DNA of 64,000 bases, taken from Tetraselmis striata (lineage: Eukaryota; Chlorophyta; Chlorodendrophyceae; Chlorodendrales; Chlorodendraceae). Under the pieces are notes generated by a model, which saw only the letters and a list, made by a program, of their open reading frames with translations, did no database searches and was not told where the DNA came from. The stretch lies in contig VCJN01002132.1 of the NCBI GenBank assembly GCA_006384855.1, positions 18,733-82,732 on the forward strand. Reading direction: 5' to 3'. Both the position numbers and the translations under genes were made by a program. Of this stretch, positions 10,484 to 21,418 are shown piece by piece (the stretch's first letter is position 1; each line of letters begins with the position of its first letter).

Positions 10484-12030
10484 ATGCCGTTCACCAAGAA
10501 CACTTCGAGGCGGCCTTGTCCTCAGAGGGCCAGCACTCGGAGGCTGCCTGCTGTTCGGACTGCCAACAAATCTACCTACGAGACCATCGCTGATCACCTC
10601 GATGCCGCCAAAGGTCTACTCACTAAGAAGACTAAAGACTTGGACAGCACCAGGCTGGAGGTGGCGCGGCTAGTCGAGGAGACCACCTCCCTGAAAGATG
10701 CTATGAGGAAGCAGCGGCGGCAGGCTTTGGACACAGAGCACGCGCTGGAGCGCCAGCTAGAGGCGCTGACGACGACAGCAGTGGGCAGCAGCGAATCAGA
10801 TGGCGACGAGGCAGAAATTCAAATTCGAAAGCGCAAGCGCAGTGGGCCACGAGACGACGAGGACATGTCAGCCCGCACCAGACTCGCACCACTTTACAAA
10901 AGTGATATGGAGGAGTTCATGGACGAGCGCTTCGAGGGCGGCAGCGGTGGGAAAGTGGCTCTTCTGGCTGTGGTGGCCTATGTGGCTGCGCACCTGGAGG
11001 TCCTGGAGTACATCGTGGAGGAGCACGACATCAGGCGGAAGGCTGCCCTCACAGTCATCACTCGGTTGAAGCAGCACTGGACCATAGATACATGTTGTGC
11101 CCTATTTGTCCATGGCAAGTTGGACATGGATGGCTATCAGGCTATCATAAACAACTTATGTAAATGGTATTGTCCTGTGCTCGAGCGATGGTTGCCGCTG
11201 CATCTTGGTTTCAATGTGTATGCATCAAAGCTAGCTGCCAGAGACGCCATGAAAGACAAGTTGACTGAGGCAGCAGGCAGCTATGGCATGGCCTCAATCT
11301 GTGAGGGTCAGGGAGCTGTGGCCAGCCCAGAGATAGTGCTGAGGGAAAGAGTGGAGGACATCCTGGAGGAGTGCCCCCCTGCCGAAAGACCAACAAAATG
11401 TCAGTGGTTAAGGGGTTGGGTTCAGCCAACTGGAGGAAGCGCCCCTCCAACAAGATCCTGCGCAACTACTCTGCCATGGTGCTGAAGCCGTTGTGCATGA
11501 AGTACCGGCATCGTGGGGTCAGGCCCAGGGCAGGGGACGCCATCAACAGCCCTGACAACAACATGTTGACGATGTTGTACGCTGGCAAGGACAGCTATCA
11601 CCTGATCGACAAGATGCTGAATGCAGTGCCTGCATACGCCCCTGGGGATCCCAATGAGCCCAAGGTGAAGGAGACAGTCAAACAGACCCTTGAGCGGATG
11701 CAAAGGGACGGCCTGCAGACTAAGTTTGGTCTGATATCCATCTGCTTCTGCCTGGGCGGCGACCTGGCCTTTCTAACCGAGTTCTTTGGGCTGGCCGGGT
11801 GTGCGAGCAACTACCCGAGTGTTTGGTGTGAGATCATGAAGCACCAGCTATCATTTCTATGGTGCCAGTTCACAACCGAGACAAAACCCAGGCGCAGATC
11901 TAATCTGCGCATAAACATGTGTGTGCATGCTTATGGGGCGAAGTGGGGCATCACTGAACCATATCGATGCCCTGGCTGCAAGGTACCCCCTCTACCTGCC
12001 CGCACCCGCCCTGTGCCTCTCGCTCCATGA
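10484..12030 (+). pseudogene. Unrecognised protein with coiled coil and DDE-like block, broken by one frameshift
   Basis: The first frame runs 10484 to about 11380. It has a charged coiled coil at residues 33-95 (with LLTKKTKDLDSTRLEVARL), an acidic/basic linker with a KRKR patch, and a conserved-looking block around residues 145-290 (FMDERFEGG, then HGKLDMDGY and YCPVLERW). The frame then fails at a run of six Cs (about 11373-11379) and continues at once in the next frame as KMSVVKGLGSANWRKRPSN. That part ends with ISICFCLGGDLAFLTEFFGL, a GD block, and a CPGC pair before a GTACCC donor-like site near 11982. A GD..FL block followed by Cys/Trp residues is reminiscent of DDE-type transposases, but this is inference only. 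One missing or extra C would restore the frame, so a sequencing error is possible. Confidence 0.55.
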
Positions 12031-12485
12031 TGACAACACATGACATGCTGTGCGCGTGTATTACAGGCAAATATTACAGAGCATGAGTTATCTATGTCTA
12101 GCCATTCATCTGGCACCTGAATCTCCTGCATAGGGTGCATTGACCTTACATAATTAAGCGATCCCACATTGAACCGGAGCACCGCCTTCTCTACCTTGCA
12201 GTGCCGGCTGTCCTCTCCTCTGTGGCTTTCATACTTTTCCCTGTCTGGGAAGTAATCAGTCCTGGGAGGGCATCACATAGGCGGCATCCGTCAATCGCAA
12301 CAGTCGGCCAAAAATACATTGCACACCAGCAGGGTGATGGGCACAGCCTCCTTACCTGTGAGAAATGAAAAGAGGGTTGAGCAGGATGGCTATGCTCTGG
12401 GTGTCTGCCACCACGTTCCCGATCCCCCTATACTTGTGTCTAGCGCTCTTGGGGATACAATGAAAGTAAGCTATCTTCGTGATGA

Positions 12486-12800
12486 TCAGAGGAGGTCCGT
12501 GGTGATGAAGTCCCGAACGCTCTTGCTGTTGCTGTGTTGCTCGTCCACCTTGTGCCAGTCCGAGAAGCCGTCCCAGGTCCGAAGCTGCTCGATGGTCAGG
12601 CCAGCCAAGCTTGTCAACCAGTTCGTCCCAACTCGGCACTTCCGAAGCCGCCTCTCGACCTGGGTGACGAAGGGACCGCGGCCGAGGTTCCCTGTGACCG
12701 CCAGTTGTGCGTGGAGGCTGTGACCGCACTCATTGCACTCGCCAGTGGCTTGCGCATTATCGGCCCGCGCGCCCAAAAACGCGCACATCGGGCACGCCAT
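12486..12800 (-). CDS. Small zinc-ribbon-like hypothetical protein
   Basis: A 104-codon frame starting MACPMCAFLG. A CPMC pair at residues 3-6 and an ECNECGH pair near residues 21-27 give a spaced four-cysteine pattern like a zinc ribbon. The remainder (VERRLRKCRVGTNWLTSL) is helical and basic. It lies convergent with and downstream of the DDE-like ORF at 10484-12030, so both may belong to one mobile element. The family is not recognised, and the antisense plus-strand frame is judged a shadow. Confidence 0.4.
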   Translation of the reverse strand: MACPMCAFLGARADNAQATGECNECGHSLHAQLAVTGNLGRGPFVTQVERRLRKCRVGTNWLTSLAGLTIEQLRTWDGFSDWHKVDEQHSNSKSVRDFITTDLL

Positions 12801-13434
12801 GACTCACCCACTCTTCAGGGTGCCCTACAAGAACACACATCGCGGGCGTTACAGGACGGTAACTCAAAAAGCAAGAACATGACGACCTCACTAACATGTA
12901 TATGTTGCCGATACAACAAACTCGTGAGACCTTCCGGGGAGGTGTGGAGATCTCCTTCGCATCCCCCAACGGGGTTCGTTGTGAGTGAGTGGGATAAAAA
13001 CGATTTACGCCCCCCCGCCGAGGCGGGTACCGCGCGCGCGACGGCCGATGAGCGAGTCAACACCCAAACATACGGCCGGCCAACCCCAGTGTGCAGTCAA
13101 ACATATGTGAGGAGCGTGTATACCGGGTTTGGGCCTCACCTGCTGGGTTCCGCGCCTGGCAGAGCTGGTGACAGTGGGGTAGGTGGTGTTGTGAGATGCG
13201 AACTGAAACCGGACGCGGCGCGGCGCGGCGATGTACACGTGCGGGGCCGCGCAGAACGGAAAATCGGGGTGTCTTAAATAATGCTCGAATTTTAATATAG
13301 TTTGCTGTGTTCAAGTTGAGTCTGGTTTTGCCAAGAAGGTCGCGCAGACTGTTTTACACGACTGGTCAAGAGCCGAATATGCAGGATGGTACCCGTATAG
13401 CGAAAGCGTGGAGGGAAATCGGAGTCAGGGGGGG

Positions 13435-14978
13435 CGCTGCGTGGAACGCAGCGAAAACTGGAAGATGGCAGGCTCAGCTGTTATGGCTGCTTTTTTTATA
13501 TCTACTCGTGCTGCACCCAAAAAGGGCGCAACTAGAGATGCCTAGTTATTCCCGTATACCACTGAGCAGCACTTGTACACCCCTCCACATAAGTTTGGGG
13601 TCCTTTTTTGGCTGAATCTGAAATGAAAAATACTAGGGTACCTAAACGTAGGGCTTTAGGGCTAAAACCCGGGAATGTTTTAGGTTGTTACAAAACCTTT
13701 TGCTTGATAGGGTCTGAATTATAACCTAGTACCCCCTAAGAATAGGGTATTGCGATCTGGCGCGGGGTTCAAAGGGCATGACGCAGTGATGCACAACAAT
13801 ACATGTTCTTGGCACATATATGATGGCCCACATGCTTAGAGCATTGTATGGTGCAATGGCCGTAGATGTGTGAGGAAACATAGTAGCTCGCGGGTTGGGT
13901 GGGTTTGGGCGGGCATAGTCACGTAAGGCAGAGTGGTTGGACACACGTGCGTGTGACGATGCTAGGACCAGTGCAGTTTTGCCCACTGCAAGCGACACCC
14001 CCTTGATTTCAAACGTTTATAGCGGCTCAGGGAGTGCTCCAAAAATTCCAAAAAAAATGCGCAAAAAATCCTTGCGTCAAACGCAGGAGGTGATTTTCGG
14101 TTTCTGAGCACCTAATTTGCACGTTTTGACCACTTTCTAGCGATGAACATATAATACATCAATCACGGCATCGTTTCGCAACACTCGGCCTCAACATGGG
14201 GGCGTAGCTTTGCGCTATGTGTGTTCCCTTACTGTATACGCATTTGTGTGACAGTGTTATGAATGTAGATGCACACGGGCGGCGCAAACTTGCCACATGC
14301 TCCCTCTCTAGCCATGTCCTCGATGGTCAACAACATTGTGATGTTTTCAATATAGTATTTTTGCTAATATTCAAGCATGTAATAGCGCGCTGCTATGTGG
14401 CATTCTACTTGTGATTCGGCGCAATTGCCATGCGTGCACGTGACCCCCATTGATGCGCTCTCGCCTAAGCCAAGGAGGGCACAATAAGCCTTTCATGCGT
14501 GAGTAGGCAACAACAACACCATTTTTGGCCGAAAATCACGCCATGTAGTGGTGAAACTGTAATTTAGGGCTTGTGCAATACCCTTTGTGACCTATTCTTG
14601 GTGCCCCACACATGTTGTAGGTGTACCTTACACTAAAGATGACAGCATGTCAGTACGGCGTGGATTTGTGCGTTGGATGTACGCGTACGAAGGGATGGCG
14701 CAACTTGTTATTTTCAGTGCAAGTTTTACACGCGTTGATTTGCCATTTCTCGAGGGGCGCAGAACGACGCATGCCATGTCGCACGGTTAGGCCTAGAGCG
14801 CGCCCCCATTTTTTCCCAAGTCGACCTCGCCCTTAGTCACTTGCATGCAATTGCCCACGCCGTATTTTCTACATGACATGCGCATGTCGAACAAAAATGC
14901 AAAACCCAAACTTATGTGAAGGGTTGTAGCCGAAAAGCGGTTAGGTCAAGGGAGGAAAACCCATAAACTAGTTTAGAT
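13435..14978 (-). repeat. A2 repeat of YR element copy 1, interrupted
   Basis: About 195 bases matching A1 at 17722-17908, split at the string TTGTA by the insertion at 13578-14922. The shared hairpin-like start CGCTGCGTGGAACGCAGCG occurs in both repeats. Confidence 0.75.
13578..14922. mobile_element. Nested inverted-repeat DNA transposon with TTGTA target duplication
   Basis: The interrupted A2 repeat reads ...GCACTTGTA then the insert, then TTGTAGCCGAAAAG..., whereas the intact A1 repeat reads GCACTTGTAGCCGAAAAG without a break. The insert starts CACCCCTCCACATAAGTTTG and ends with the complement of CCCTTCACATAAGTTTGGG, giving terminal inverted repeats of about 17 bases. Only short open frames occur inside, so it is non-autonomous. 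Its first 770 bases match 62674-63440. The superfamily is unknown. Confidence 0.8.
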
Positions 14979-15058
14979 CACTTCAAGTTGAGTCAGGTTT
15001 TGCCAGTCATGAGCGAACGGAGAGAGCGGTGGATTGACGGAGAAGGGGTAGCGCCAGG

Positions 15059-16224
15059 TCATGAAGTAGGCACCGGGAAGGCCACCGCTGCGGAGTCATG
15101 TTGGACTTGGAAGTGGTGGAGTGGGGCGATGTGGCCAAAGAAGAACCATGCGCCAGGTAAAGGAAGAACGTTGGGGTCGATGCAGTCCAGCACGACGTCG
15201 GAGTTAGTAGCCCAGCCGCCATGGTAGCGAATGTGGGACAATGCATGGTACTCCGATGGCGTTGGCTGCAGACGCTGCTCCCTTGCGAAGGCTGTGTGAG
15301 GTCCAGGAAGTGCCGGCGGGAGGGGCAGCACCGACAAGACGGACGGATGTAGTCAATCAGTCCGACATTGTAGCGGCAGTCCAAGGTTTTGACTGTTCGC
15401 TCGGGGTGACCGCCCAGAAGTTTGTTTCAGCCAAGGCAACAGTAACCACGGGGACAGACTATACGTTGTCGATGAAGTGGTGCAGGAGACGTGCAATTCG
15501 GGGGTGCTCTGACACCTGAAGGAGAAGTACGCGCATGTCATCGGGTCCCCGTCGGCCAGCGCGGGCTTTCTCGCGGTACACATGCACGGTAATGTTGTAA
15601 TCGTCGACATGCACATCCCGCACTCTGCAGGAGAGGCCAGTAAGTCCTCTGGCAAAGAACATGAAGTTGACAACCGAGGCCACGAGGGCTGAGAAGTCGT
15701 GTTGGTACTATGGGGTGGGAGCAAACACAATCAGCTCGGCCTTTGTGACGAAGCGGTAAGGTACACCAGCAGGCAGAGGAACTCGCAAAGGGGCGGTTTC
15801 CAGGCGGCGCTGCCGCAGCATCAGCCCACGCCTTGCCGAAGTGAGGTGTAGGCTGTCCTTGGCGATTGGGTCGAGGTTGTGCAACTCGAAAAACGTGTTG
15901 ATCGCAGAGAGGTAGGGTTGCAGTGACTTAGCTCCAATGAGCCCTCGCTCACCAATCCAGGCTACGTACCGAACGACAGTAGCAGTGGTCGCCTCCAGCG
16001 GGCTGATGTTCTCGGAGTCATGGAAGAACTCCGCGAACTGAGACAGTTTGCCGGCGTAGCTCCCGAGTGTCTGAGCGGTGAGGGAGCTGGAGAGCAAGTC
16101 GAGTGTCCGTTTGTCCTAGCTCGTCTGACCCGAAAGCATCCTGCAGTCGTGATCGCACTGAAGCAACCCAGGGAGCGACAGCCTCGGGCTCGTCAATTAC
16201 GGAAGTGCGTCGTTTTACCGACAT
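15059..16224 (-). pseudogene. Tyrosine recombinase of YR element copy 1 (degraded)
   Basis: Integrase-like protein of the YR element, expected to join a circular DNA intermediate into the genome. The N-terminus reads MSVKRRTSVIDEPEAVAPWV. A frameshift near 16110 leads to the SAM-like helical core (SLTAQTLGSYAGKLSQF, then LQPYLSAINTFFELHNLDP). The box-I arginine region is RGLTGLSCRVRDVHVDDY around 15600-15660. The HSLR box is intact at 15285-15296, but four extra bases just after it shift the frame before HIRYHGGWATNSDVV. The residue aligned with the catalytic tyrosine is cysteine (TGC, 15182-15184), whereas copy 2 has tyrosine. Several further frame breaks are present. Confidence 0.75.
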
Positions 16225-16728
16225 AGTTTTAGAGGTGCGACTACCGTTTGCAAAGTACTCGGCAGCAGCGGTTACGTTCCCGGCGGCTGGCCGGTAGATG
16301 CTGGACGGGTTTGCAGTAGCACCAGTACGGGTTTGCGGGGCAAGGTTCAGGTAGGAGGGCCGCCCCGCGCGCCCTTCGCGCTCGTAGCGCCTGTCGCGCG
16401 CGTAACGTACACGCGCGAAACTTGGTCGTTGCGAACCAGTTGTAACACGCAGTGTAACAACCGACGGACGCAGTGATGGAATGGTACGGGAGGCGGTTGG
16501 TTGAGCCGCGCCGTGTGCAGGTGTGCGGATGGTTGAGCCGCACTCGGCTATAGCTGTAAGAAGCGCCGCACCGAGGAAGGTCTAAATGAAGTCTGTAAGG
16601 TAGGGGGGTCAAGTTCTGACACAGGGCGCTCCCGCCGTTGACAGAGTTGCAAGGGTGCGCTTTGCGACGGTCACCGAAAGGTGGCCTCGTAAAGCTCCAG
16701 CAGCTCCGACGAAAGGCGCTCCACACCG

Positions 16729-17608
16729 TCACTCGTGCTCACCTTCGCGACCACGCCCGCGTTCACCGCCACGTCCTCGTCCACGTCCGCGACCTGCAAC
16801 TGCCGCCGCCACCCGAGCAGTAGCGGTTGCTTTGGCGCTGCTGGCCACAATCGCCTCGAAGACGCGACGCTCGTAGTCCCTCATGAGGTCCCCAAAAATC
16901 GCGGAACCCAGATGCTCAGAAGCAGGCTGAAAGCGTTGAGCTCGCAACACGTCCAGAACACCTTGGTCACCGTGCACACGCTTGACCTCATTAAGCCTCC
17001 GTAGGAAGGCCAAACGAAAGCGAAACGCCTTGTCGATGGCTTCGGTGTGGTTCCGAGCTCTCGCGAGGTAGGGGGTGAAGTCATGATTTGCAGCAGGGAC
17101 GTAAGGCAGCAACTCGTCGAGAGCCACGAAAAGTGCGGCCATGTGGGCGCCGAAACACAACATCCATAAATACTCCTCCTGGGCCGGCAGACGCCGGTCA
17201 TCCTGCTTGAGGTACTCGCTCGTTCGTTGGGTCGGTGCTCAGGGGGAAGAGTCCAGGCACTCGGCTGACCGGTCGAACGGCCTCGTAACCAGACTCTGCT
17301 CTCTGCAGTAGTTTCGGCACCGCGAGGTAGTCATCCTCGTCACTCACGGATTTTGCTCCGACACGGCCGCTCTGGGCTAGCTCTAGCAAGTCGGGGCGCT
17401 CTGCGGCTCCCCCGCTGCATGTCGGTTGTCCCGCGACGCGCTGCCCGGAACCGGAACCATGTGCTCCTTCTCCATCAACAACGCGCTCACGAGCCGTCAA
17501 TTGGGCCATCGCTGTAGCAAGCTCTCGCAGTAATGTAGATTGGGCCTTCACATCTGCGTATAGCGACTCGAGAGTCGGCTCAACAACGGGTTCTTCTCCA
17601 TCTGGCAT
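16729..17608 (-). pseudogene. Gag-like ORF1 of YR element copy 1, one frameshift
   Basis: It starts MPDGEEPVVEPTLESLY with a short coiled coil (STLLRELATAMAQL), then a Gly/Ser linker. A conserved DEDDYLAVPKLL segment leads to a frameshift near 17221. The next frame continues DDRRLPAQEEYLWMLCFGAH, a helical domain (ARNHTEAIDKAFRFRLAFLR), and an RG-rich basic tail GRGRGRGRGGERGRGRE before the stop. The RG tail is likely nucleic-acid binding. The same gene, more decayed, is in copy 2. It is called gag-like by position and architecture, not by a known domain. Confidence 0.65.
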
Positions 17609-17721
17609 GGTAACGCACGGGCGTACGGATGAGAATATCACACACGGGTGGTGAGCCGGGTGTGGTCTTGAACAACCTGGGGTGACCTTGCTCGCAACAG
17701 GTTACGAGACAGTTTTAACAT

Positions 17722-17908
17722 CGCTGCGTGGAACGCAGCGAAAACTGGAAGATGACATGCTCAGCTGTTATGGCTGCTTTTATGTCTACTCGTGCTGCAC
17801 CCAAAAAGGGCGCAACGACAGATGCCTAGTTCCCGTACCACTGAGCAGCACTTGTAGCCGAAAAGCGGTTAGGTCAAGGGAGGAAACCCCATAAACTAGT
17901 TTAGATCA
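17722..17908 (-). repeat. A1 repeat of YR element copy 1
   Basis: Uninterrupted 187-base version of the A repeat. It contains the motif GGAAACCCCATAAAC, which also ends the A repeats at 14953-14967, 30440-30457 and 41687-41703 and is reversed at 38944 and 41032. Confidence 0.75.
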
Positions 17909-18384
17909 TAACTGTCAAGTGCGCTGCTGAGGGCGCGCCACGGGCCAGGCCAGCCAGGGCGCCGCCCGTCACTGCTACAGCGCGCATCATATGCGAGAGG
18001 CCGAGATAACAGGAGATGGTCGCACAGGTACTGGTAGCCATTATTATCTACTGATTATGCCAGATAACAGGGACTACCCGTACATCGATTGCGTGGTCGC
18101 GGGTGCTGCGTTGCTGTAACGGGGATCATGCGTGCATTGGTGCACGTGCAGCAAGAACGACTGGCGCCTTGATGATGATGATATATGAATTTTAACAAAA
18201 TATTTTATTTGTTCGACGTCCTTCCCTCCCCGGTATGGATTAGGTGTACACTTTCCGTGCATTCTCAGGCGGACGCTGTCCCTGCTGCAGCCGACCGCAC
18301 ATAATAATTAATTTGGTCGGCATTCGAGTCGCCATCGGCCTTCGTGCCGTTGCTGACTACAGGTACGAGATATAGCTGTAGAGG

Positions 18385-18455
18385 ACCTTTCTGATTGCCT
18401 TTTATTTTGGTGATTTCCGATATCGCCTTCTGCTGCTAGCTCATGTTAGATACAG
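18385..18455 (+). repeat. Dispersed repeat family R1, diverged copy
   Basis: Matches the R1 core in the order GATTGCCTTTTATTTTGG, then TCGCCTTCTGCTGCTAGCTC. It is the most diverged copy in the window. Confidence 0.45.
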
Positions 18456-18883
18456 CGACAATCTCACAAATCCTTATTATCCGTAGGTTTACTGTGGCAG
18501 CACGACCGACGTACGTGGACTCGTGCAGCGCAAACGATGTCTCGGATGACAGCATGCCCCCTGGCACCCTGGCAGTCCTCTACCAGTATTAACCACTCGT
18601 ACCCCTTTCACCCCTATCTTCTCGAACTAGCCTTTCACCTGGCTGTGTCGCCTCAGATTTAACCCCCCCCCCCTCTCCCCTGCACACACACTCACCGCCA
18701 CGACCCCACCCATCCACCCTGCATTCGTTTGCACCTGATCAGCGCGAATTCGCTACTTTTGTCAGTCTCACTGGCTCAGACGCCCGCGTCGTCCTCGTCC
18801 TTGTCCTAGGACAGCGAATAAGTCGGCATATTGCTGGGTACAGTGAGACCGCCCCATCCCACAGTCGCTCGTTCCGGGGAGCG

Positions 18884-20836
18884 ATGCCGCCGCTCGGCGG
18901 GCCGCGAGACATGACGGCAGATTCGGCACTTGTGGGCGCCGCCGTGATGACTGCCGGCACGCGGCCGTCGCGTTCGACGCCCCTGCCGCGCAACCCGCAC
19001 GTGCGAGCGGCTGTGCTTCAGAAGCGGCTGCGCCCGCTTCACCGCCGGCTGGACCTCATCTCCACCGCCGGCGCGCCCCGCACACTGGTACCCACCCTCC
19101 CTCCCCCTCCCCCAACACACGAAGCCTGCCTTTTCTCGCATCCTCGTACAGCTGCCGTCGTGTCGACGGTGGATGGCTCGCTGCACCGTTTGTCAGGGCA
19201 CCGAGAACGCGCTTTCACTTGCGTGATGTGCTTGGTTTGGTTTTACTGGCATGCCCCCCGCGATTAAGCTACAGCCTAGCAGTCTGCATCTGGCGGTGCT
19301 AACTGTAGGCTACCAGGAACGTCCCTTGCGTGCGCAAATCCGCGTTGGTCGTGATTGACGGGGCAGCAATCCGGCGGGCCAGTGCGTAGCTAGGCGGACC
19401 CACTACGGTACCGCCGCCCTCCCTCGAGGTGGAGGTGCTCAGTGTCATCCATATATTGATATGACCATCATCTACAAGTACTGGCTGGCATCTACAAGTA
19501 CCAGTACCAGTACCAGTACGAGTGAAGATATTTCACTCCTTGTTCCGGTACGGTAAAGCGTCATATACATCATATCCGAATCAGATCGCCATCAGATTCG
19601 TAACAATCTCTTATTGTACGGTACCGGTACCGGTATAGCGTTTGCGCGCGCGTAAGGCAAGTGACGAACTGCTGGCACCTTATGCCAGTACTGGCCAGTA
19701 CTGGCTTGCCGATTACTATACTGGTATTGCGGTACAAGTACCCGTAGCGCCCGGTGTACGGGTACCTCTTGTACTTCTTATGGTTCTGCTGTATACAGCA
19801 GTTACTACCTGCACTTATATTGGTAGATACAGCTAGTCGCTAGATATAATATTAGCGAATAAGATATTTTGCAAGAATGTTACATCCATAAAGTATCTGT
19901 TAAGTCATAGCAAGTCATTATACGCCGGTGCGATGGTGGCGACTTTATTTGCGTTTTGGCATGATTTCTACTGACATGACCCTAGGTCAGTGAGCAGTCG
20001 GCGACCGTTGAATATCCCTCCTATTCATTCATATTCATGGATATAATATATTCCATCTGAAAATATCCCCACGTGGCCATCTTGCCATGGCTGAGCATGC
20101 CGGTCGCCCCTGCCCGTGCAGGCGCAGGCTGTGCAGGAGAATGCGGGCGCCACGTCAGCCTCTTATGCGGGCCTGTGGCGAAAAAATCCCGACGCGTCCG
20201 ACCCCATGGATGCAGCGTGCGACGCGGTGGAGCTGGGCTGGGTGCTGCGGCGCGCCATCGGGCTGCTGAACCAGATGCAGGTAGTGGACACGCCCGACAC
20301 CTTTGGCACCACCATCAAGGCGGGCGGCGTGCTGGACGTGGTGGAGCGATACCCGAAGAGCGGCGAGAGCGTGGTGCATAAACGGCGGGATAAGCGCGGT
20401 GGGAGCCACACGGGCGTGGTGGTGCAGACAGCAGAGGGGCCCTCCATACAGTGCGCCCCCCGCTCCCCTGTGGTCCTCGATTGATTACCCACCACGATGG
20501 CCTTCATGTTCTAATCTGACCTGGTGGGGATTCACAGGCTAACGGAGCCTTCGTTGTGTGTGGCTGGCAGGGTGGAGTGGAGCGAGCCCTATGCTGGCTG
20601 GTGCTCCGATACCTTCACGCTCTCCGAGGGTGGCCGCCGCCTGACGGTCTCCACGCTGATGCGCATGAGCAGCGGGCGAGAGGTGTCGTACAAGTGCGCC
20701 CTCCCCGCCTCTCCCATCAGCCGCTGGTCTGACCAGTGACCAGCGCACCTCGCCGACGGCCCACTGAACCCCCCCCCGCTTGGTTGTCAACCGCAGAACG
20801 GTCTACCAGCGCGCCGGCGGAGCTGCCGCAGCGTAG
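18884..20836 (+). CDS. Four-exon gene of unknown function
   Basis: Exons 18884-19087, 20122-20450, 20571-20693 and 20797-20836 join with GT-AG sites in a single frame to give about 231 residues. The last three exons are well supported. Exon 2 has the helical string VELGWVLRRAIGLLNQMQVV, then DTFGTTIKAGGVLDVVERYP and a RRDKRGG turn. Exon 3 is beta-like (VEWSEPYAGWCSDTFTLSEG, then LTVSTLMRMSSG). Exon 4 ends with KTVYQRAGG and four alanines before TAG. The alternation of short strands suggests a small beta-barrel with an N-terminal helix, such as a lipid-binding fold; this is structural inference, not recognition. Exon 1 (MPPLGGPRDMTADSALVGAA) is less certain but fits in phase. A C-rich tract precedes the last acceptor. 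Confidence 0.7.
19475..19830. repeat. GTAC-rich simple sequence
   Basis: Clusters of CCAGTA, GGTACC and GCCAGTACTG words, inside intron 1 of the gene at 18884-20836. Similar words occur at 4515-4570 and 2640-3570. No gene is seen here. Confidence 0.7.
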
Positions 20837-21418
20837 AGTGCTTCCTCTAGCAAGCGCACCGCCAGTGCCGTAAAGTATGCACGTGCTGCGGCTTATACCA
20901 TCTATCTGTTGTGTACTACTATATACCGCGACCGCTCCCCTGACCACAGGCAGCATTTCCACCCCACCGGCCGGTGCCCTCTGCCATGTCTTCACAAAGT
21001 AGTTATATAGATTGTGGTGGATCTGTGTGAGCGCCCCAAGAAGGAAGCACAGAGCACCACAAACGCCGTGCTAGACGTGAGGCCGGTGGTCTTTATAACA
21101 CAGGGTACTCTGGCCGGCGTGGCGCGCCTCACAATAATCACGGCATTGCGTTGGTAAACATTGCCTCCCAGGACACGAGGCTCCCGCTATTGAGCAGGTG
21201 CCCGACCGGCAGTTGCTGTGTTCGTTTGGCTGCCGGTTGCTCTCCTCACCTGTGCGTGGGAACTATTGCGAGCAGCTGTGTGCGCTTTTATGGCTTGGGC
21301 CACTGTTTGCGCGCAGCACAGCCCTCAATATCGCCATCGGCGGCAGGTACAGGAGACTAACAAGGGCTCTAACTCCCGAGCCATGATATATATGAGTATG
21401 AAGTAACTTCACAGTTGA

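Larger units (their letters stand above)
13307..17908 (-). mobile_element. YR retroelement copy 1 (split direct repeats, no RT), with nested insertion
   Basis: Read on minus, the order is: A1 (17908-17722), gag-like ORF1, tyrosine recombinase, B1 (a 24-base box at about 15003-14980), A2 (14978-14923 continued at 13577-13435), about 100 unique bases, and B2 (13331-13308). A repeats share the plus-strand strings GGAAACCCCATAAAC and TAGTTTAGATCA; B repeats share TTCAAGTTGAGTC and GGTTTTGCCA. A1-internal-B1-A2-B2 is the known layout of PAT/Ngaro-type retrotransposons and resembles the split terminal repeats of Chlamydomonas TOC elements. No reverse transcriptase or RNase H is seen between ORF1 and the recombinase. 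Both ORFs carry frameshifts, so this copy is inactive. A rival reading is a full element next to an internally deleted one. Confidence 0.75.

Noticed and set aside
16241-16732. Frame between ORF1 and the recombinase of YR copy 1, considered as a reverse-transcriptase remnant
   Set aside because: It has no RT motif such as a YxDD box and no length for one; the matching region in copy 2 is equally short.
13307-17908. Classification of the RT-less YR element as a Crypton
   Set aside because: Cryptons lack a gag-like ORF and split direct repeats. The repeat layout favours a retroelement ancestry, although DNA-only movement is left open.
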